NCBI GenBank assembly: GCA_003008705.1
Contig: PDUO01000012.1
Location: 262,870-326,869 of the forward strand
Direction: 5' to 3'
Length of the DNA stretch: 64,000 bases
Source: Pezicula radicicola
Taxonomy: Eukaryota; Ascomycota; Leotiomycetes; Helotiales; Dermateaceae
Part shown: one piece after another, positions 59,431 to 64,000 of the stretch
Layout of the letters: each line of letters starts with the position of its first letter
Position numbering within the stretch: the first letter of the stretch is position 1
Notes under the pieces: model-generated
The model's database searches: none
Seen by the model: the letters and a program-made list of their open reading frames with translations, nothing else
Told to the model about the DNA's origin: nothing
Translations under genes and position numbers: made by a program

Positions 59431-59726
59431 TATCTCCTACATAGTATATAACCGCATTAAACATGGATGTGATATAAGCTTGTTTTTAAACATTAAGCAT
59501 ATACCACTTTCTATGCATTTAGATATGTGGATAGGGCAATTTTGCTCCTATGATTATAAAGCAATAAACTCATATAAAAAACAAAAGTATATAGCTATAG
59601 AGTAGGAGACTAATACAAATCACCTATACTTTTGCGTAGACAGATCACGTCGCTAGCAAGTGTCGCTGGTTAGCGATGCGCACACACCAGCACACCCCTG
59701 AGGTGGTTAATACCATGTAGGAGATA
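59431..59726 (+). mobile_element. MITE-like element, copy 2
   Basis: About 296 bases bounded by terminal inverted repeats TCTCCTACATAGTATATAAC (left) and TCTCCTACATGGTATTAACC (right end, reverse complement), each flanked by TA. The body is AT-rich and non-coding. It is the better-preserved of two copies, lying in inverted orientation to 57936-58234. TIR plus TA flanks suggest a non-autonomous Tc1/mariner derivative; no transposase is present in the window. Confidence 0.8.
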
Positions 59727-60106
59727 CGGTAAAGAAATAAGCTCAAAGCACCATCAAACACTCTTATATTTGAAGAACGACTATGCTATCCCTATAAACC
59801 TAGTAACAGTCACAGCTCACCCCTTCTTTATAGACTCGTCGCCATTATCCCTAAGCCAATAGAGTCTCGTTGTCGATATAGTGAGCCTAAAGAGCGAAGT
59901 CAGCCTTGAACATTTTAATGGTAGCATAGATCTTATGGTGACCCGTGCGTATTAGCGCCGGCTGCTCCCGCATTTAGCGAACGGCATATTTGTTGCATGA
60001 GGCTGAGCAAGAGCCACAACTCCAACTTACAGAAAGTTTCCTACTCCCACCACCAACCCAACAAAACAATTTGCGATCGTGATTATTTTCCATAGCCTGT
60101 GTTATG
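59727..60106. other. Intergenic
   Basis: No coding region or RNA gene was identified between MITE copy 2 and the small spliced frame. Composition returns towards normal after 59940. Confidence 0.4.
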
Positions 60107-60264
60107 TCAATTATCCCAACCTGCAAATTCGAGCTTCAAAATTAAGCGAAGCGAGAACACGAAAAATTTGAGGGGCTCGTTCGCTTACCAGGGTCGATTG
60201 GCTGCTCGGTTACCTCCTGAACTTCAACCTCACCAGATTCAGTGACTTTGATAAAAAACTTCAT
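60107..60264 (-). CDS. Possible 29-aa spliced small protein
   Basis: ATG at 60264 opens MKFFIKVTESGEVEVQEVTE. A GTAAGC donor at 60188 and a TTTGCAG acceptor at 60121 join exons 60189-60264 and 60107-60120 to give 29 aa ending PIDPGWDN. The intron is about 68 bases, the normal size here, and upstream CT-rich sequence looks like a core promoter. A frame this short can arise by chance, so only transcript data would establish it. It has no membrane span or known motif. Confidence 0.3.
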
Positions 60265-61121
60265 TTTTTGGTGCGAAAATTTTGAGATCAATGGTTTGTG
60301 GGCTAAGCGAGGCGTAGAACACGAATTTTGCAAGGCTGAGGAATTTTAGAAAGGGAGAAGGAGGGAATGGGTAGGAATTTCGTTGGGGAGAGGATTTTAT
60401 ATGGGAAAGAGCACTCCGGAGACTCACGTGTAGAGCAAAAAGTACGTTGATGGCTTCATTGCATAGACGGAGCGAAATTTTTGGTTAATTGACTATTTTC
60501 GTCACCGAAAGGAGTTATTCGTGGTTTTGGTTGGCTATAATATCCTTGTTGGGGAGGGTAAGTCTTTGGTACTGGGAGGGGAGGGTGATTTAGTCACTAA
60601 ATGGCCTAGAGACAGTTAGATACTGCGGAAGTGGATTATTGAGGTCCCTGTAATCTTTCACTTAGCAGAATTCCGGCGAGCTCTTATGCTGTTTCCCAGG
60701 CAAGTTCAATTGGCACCAGAATTATCTCAAACATAGGAAGGGTAGGTAGAGAGCTAAAAAGTATAGCACGCTTGGATTTTGACTTACATTTTCTAGATTT
60801 ATTTAATTCTATTTACAGACTTCGTTAAATGTATCTAACGATTGTAAGATTTAAAGTTTCTTGTGTTACTCATCTCATTATCAGTTTGTCTGCCCAAGGT
60901 AAAGAACATTCTTTTCTGCATTTGGACTGAAGAGAATCCTTCGTCATTTTTGTCCTTAGAAAGGAAAATTTTGTAAAAAGCTTCCAACAGTGAATGACGC
61001 ACTAGTGGTTTAGTATTTGAGGACGGTGCGACTACTTAAGCACCTAGCTTGATAAGTGCCTCCCTTCTTTCTTCGTGAACACTTCCTCTTCCACAATAAC
61101 CAATACACGTACACAAGCACA
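60265..61121. other. Intergenic
   Basis: Contains the upstream side of the possible small gene and the promoter of the next gene. No RNA gene or domain is recognised. Confidence 0.4.
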
Positions 61122-61889
61122 ATGGCCTACCAGTGGGGGAAGACTCAACAAGTTATTCCAAAGCAGGGAGTAACGGATATAATGACAATACCGACTACAA
61201 CTTCTCCTCTTGCTTCCGCACCAGCGCGCGCACCACAACAGCTCTTCCTTAATCTCGACATCCGTTACCTCATCTACGATTACATCGTCCACGATCGCAC
61301 AGTATGCAAAATGATACCACCAAGAGCGAATGACTTCGGCGCAAATTATAATCTTGCGGAACAGCCTTATATTCGGAAAATTGATATGGGGATGGCAGTT
61401 CATAAGAAGAATTTCAGCACGATGACCAATCTTTCTCAAACCTGCAAGCAGTTGCAACAAGAGATAGAAACATGGCGGGCTTCAAAGTCAAATTTGAGGA
61501 AGAGCAGACATCCGAACGTAGGGATTTTTGATCCGGGAACTACCCTCTTTTGGTTCAATTTCGACAAGGTGGATCTCGAGATCGAAGCTTTCAAATCCTT
61601 AGCCCGTAGCAGTTTCTTTAAGAAAGAAATACGACACCTCAGACTCGACTTTGGCTCAACGCTTGACTTCGGAGAACTTATGGCAATATTCTGCCAGTTG
61701 CGGACTAAGCTCGCGCGTGGCCAACACTGTTGTAACCCTTGGTGTGTGAATTCGAAACCTGGCCATCTTGGGACTTTTGATTCTGAACGAAAATTTGACA
61801 CCTTGGAGTTCGTGTCTAAGGCGCCGTCTCATCTGTGGTTCCTAAAGGACGTCTGGAATAGCTGTATTGTTAAGCCACATCCACGATAG
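61122..61889 (+). CDS. Uncharacterised F-box/2EXR-like intracellular protein
   Basis: Single exon, 255 aa. After a low-complexity N-terminus (TIPTTTSPLASAPARAPQQL) comes LFLNLDIRYLIYDYIVHDRT, resembling the short N-terminal helix of the fungal 2EXR/F-box-like family (typically FLRLPxEIRxxIY). Later segments (LSQTCKQLQQEIETW; TLFWFNFDKVDLEIEAF; EIRHLRLDFG) match the same family layout of old-colleague proteins found in large numbers in Leotiomycetes. No catalytic motif is visible. The start is the ATG at 61122 after a CA-rich leader. It is intact and has ordinary composition, between AT-rich flanks. Confidence 0.72.
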   Translation: MAYQWGKTQQVIPKQGVTDIMTIPTTTSPLASAPARAPQQLFLNLDIRYLIYDYIVHDRTVCKMIPPRANDFGANYNLAEQPYIRKIDMGMAVHKKNFSTMTNLSQTCKQLQQEIETWRASKSNLRKSRHPNVGIFDPGTTLFWFNFDKVDLEIEAFKSLARSSFFKKEIRHLRLDFGSTLDFGELMAIFCQLRTKLARGQHCCNPWCVNSKPGHLGTFDSERKFDTLEFVSKAPSHLWFLKDVWNSCIVKPHPR

Positions 61890-62977
61890 TTACTACCATA
61901 TGAAATATCAGATTCCTTTTGAACAGCGATCCTGCTTATTTTACTTGCAAGTCTTGGGGCTTGGCCCTGTAATTTAAACCTAGAGACGAGGTTAGGCAGG
62001 GATTAAGGAGAACCAGGCGTGCCATCTACTCTGATGTATATAAGTCTTCGTACACATACCTAACCAGGCCTACCAATCAGCCTCGGATAACTTACATTCC
62101 ATAGAAATATACAAATCTTCCCTTAATTAGAAACGGGTTTGACAATTTATGTTTTCTCCATGTAGAGAATCATCCATTTGATAGTTAGACCAGGGAATTG
62201 ACTAGTAGCATACTGTACTATTAGAAGTAACAACGCATAGGTAGGCAAGAGTCAAAGTAAACAAATTAGGCTTTATTTATAGTAAACTTAATTATTTAAC
62301 ATGCGATTAACTTGTTGTTTCTATGGACTACTTACCTGCAAACACTCAGTATAGCAACAGTAAGTCCCAGGATGTGTGACGCCATTAGATTTTGATTTCT
62401 TGAAGTAGTGAAATTACTACTCTTAGTTAACACTCCAAAGAAGTCACGACATCTCACTTGACTGCTAAAAATTCTTGAAACTTTCCTTTAGAAATTATCA
62501 TTGTCGGCTTCCAATCCAGGAAATACTGTCAGTTTCTGAGTACGTGCTACGGTGTCGAAATCTTTAACCGACACATAGCTTCTGCAGTGTTTCTACAGGT
62601 GTACGCACGACAAAACACCTATCAGTCTGCCAATTTTCTTCCAAAGAATCTAGAGTCTTCTCTGATCATGTGGATTATCCAAGCACAAAGTGGAAACTCT
62701 CTAGATCCTTGAATTAAATTGCCATCTCTTAGGGCATGGGCGGCTATTTAGAAGCACTGTAGGCGTCTTAAATCTCTAGCTTCTAGATATCATTTCCTGC
62801 AACGCGCAAGATTCACTTTATACTAATCCACGGAGCACGACTTAGAAGCTTCGAACACTTTCCTTCTTCCTGATCCTTTAGCAAACAACAACTCAGACAG
62901 ATATCCACCATCCCATCCAACCTTCAAGACACCACACAATAACGACCCAAGAACCAAGACCAGGACCCAACACCACA
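61890..62977. other. AT-rich intergenic stretch holding a 5S relic
   Basis: No coding region is seen. A decayed 5S-like segment lies at about 61986-62090 (separate entry). The final about 120 bases become CA/CT-rich, as in a fungal promoter and leader. Confidence 0.4.
61986..62090 (+). pseudogene. Probable 5S rRNA relic, heavily decayed
   Basis: GATTAAGGAGAACCAGGCGT (62001) and the following CTACTCTGATGTATATAAGTCTTCG-like run parallel GACTGAGGAGAATTGGGCAT and the next part of the 5S gene at 58919, with many transition differences. The later part is only weakly alignable (ACCAATCAGC versus ACCACCAGCG). Assignment rests on the conserved order of short blocks. Confidence 0.45.
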
Positions 62978-64000
62978 ATGGCGAACCCCGAAAACAACAA
63001 AGCAGTCGACAAGTTACTAAGCAGTTTCAGCTCTCTCTCCCTCTCCAATCTACAAACCGAGTTCGGCGGTATGCCCATGGAGATTCTGAATCGCAAATTA
63101 CAATACCTCTCCATAAACTCGCACTCCCACAAGCTTGTACAAACTGAACTACAAGAGCTATGTAGTTTCATTATTGAACGGCTTAGAAAGACAGAGAATA
63201 GTGTTGACGATGGTAAAGATGGTAAAGACGAGGTCTTCAATAATGACCTCTATGAGGGACAACTTCAGAATCTACCGGAGCATGAGAGGGAGGTTGTGCA
63301 GATAATGCTTAGAGCTACGACATCGGAGAAATGTGAGAATGATAACACCGACGCCAACTCTAGCACTAGCGTGCAGATGCAAGATATCAAGAACGGTGGA
63401 AGTCGGCATGGGAAGGCTACTTTTTACGAGTTGACTGGAGTTGCTACGGAAGGAGAAGGAACCAGCGATGCGAAGAAGGGGAAACTGACAAAAGGCCCAA
63501 GTCACCCAGCAGTTGTAGCGCTTCGTGCACCACAACAGTTCATGCTAGGATCCGCTGCTAATGTCGTTGGTGGTTATGGTACAAGCTTGACAGCTAGACC
63601 GCAGGGACAGCAGAGCCTTAATGATTGGCATCGGAATGGTATTGATAAGGCGAATACTGAACGTCCGTATTTCCTCCCCCGCTCCGCAGATTATCTCCTT
63701 CTTCCCCCGCCCGGATCAACGACCTGATCTGAGCAACTCAAGCCAAGTAGCTCGCGTTGCGCCCTCCTCCCATCCGTGCGCTCTTCCCAAACCCCCCTAT
63801 GTAATCTCCTGCAAGTAGTGAAGCTAACACCGTCAACCCCCAGTCCGCTGGCTTGATGAGAACGCCATCAACATGGGAGCCCTACCCCGCTGGGACGACC
63901 TCTACCACCGTTACCTTCACGAATGGCGCAGCTTTCGTAGGGACTCCTTTAAGAAATTTGAGCACACCGGTCGAAGCGAAGCACAAATCCGCGCTGAGGT
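62978..64000 (+). CDS. Uncharacterised protein, cut by window end
   Basis: The ATG at 62978 opens MANPENNKAVDKLLSSFSSL, with helical Leu/Glu-rich segments (ILNRKLQYLSINSHSHKLVQ; ELQELCSFIIERLRK) and then an Asp/Ser/Thr-rich disordered part. The frame stays open to 63727, but a plausible donor at 63639 (GTATTG) and acceptor at 63843 (AACCCCCAG) join it, in phase, to VRWLDENAINMGALPRWDDL and YHRYLHEWRSFRRDSFKKFE, which runs off the window. If a different donor is used the second exon reads a low-complexity frame instead. I recognise no family. The model is therefore partial and its 3' structure tentative. Confidence 0.6.

Overview
The window is nuclear DNA of a filamentous ascomycete (Pezizomycotina). 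The evidence is short GT-AG introns of about 45-70 bases with CTAAC/CTGAC-type branch sites, a dispersed 5S rRNA gene of Neurospora type, and fungal-only families (eIF2-beta, Mim2, Nce102-like MARVEL, Med1, HET and F-box proteins). The style of the lineage-specific proteins suggests Leotiomycetes, but that is inference; no species can be named from the sequence.

The layout is two-compartment. Gene-rich blocks of ordinary composition carry housekeeping genes: 9.9-25.5 kb (glutamine synthetase, a conserved probable mitochondrial protein, SNF1/AMPK kinase, a 15-exon unknown gene, an AIM24 protein, eIF2-beta, Mim2), 29.5-33 kb (MARVEL protein, COQ2) and 33.7-42.8 kb (JmjC/zinc-finger protein with AT-hooks, Mediator subunit 1, a single-span membrane protein). 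AT-rich, gene-poor stretches (about 0.7-7.4, 25.5-27.7, 43-44.6, 45.7-52, 53.7-60 and 61.9-62.9 kb) hold decayed sequence and a few accessory genes: an intact trypsin, an acyltransferase-3 protein, a 514-aa two-anchor membrane protein, and pseudogenes of a membrane protein, an F-box protein, a type-B carboxylesterase and a HET-type protein. Many stop codons in these pseudogenes are one transition away from Trp, Gln or Arg codons, as expected of repeat-induced point mutation or similar C-to-T decay.

RNA genes: an intron-containing tRNA at 5.2 kb (isotype uncertain, perhaps His), a tRNA-Ile(AAU)-like gene with a wobble-rich acceptor stem at 43.7 kb, a 5S rRNA gene at 58.9 kb, and two decayed 5S relics at 54.1 and 62.0 kb.

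The least expected structures are repeats. Two about 297-bp MITE-like elements with TA target duplications lie in opposite orientation around the 5S gene (57.94-58.23 and 59.43-59.73 kb). A dispersed minisatellite with a strict 18-base period occurs at four or five places in both orientations (3.0, perhaps 5.9, 31.0, 31.4 and 44.3 kb). A 45-bp-arm hairpin sits just upstream of the esterase pseudogene, and a 26-bp perfect palindrome lies at 2.07 kb. No CRISPR array, operon, phage or complete transposon was seen.

The genes do not form one obvious pathway. Nitrogen and carbon sensing (glutamine synthetase, SNF1), translation initiation, mitochondrial biogenesis (Mim2, AIM24-like, COQ2) and transcription or chromatin (Med1, JmjC) are simply neighbours. 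Exon models below were built by hand from splice signals and reading phase; each multi-exon model given with exon coordinates sums to a whole number of codons, except the gene cut by the window end.
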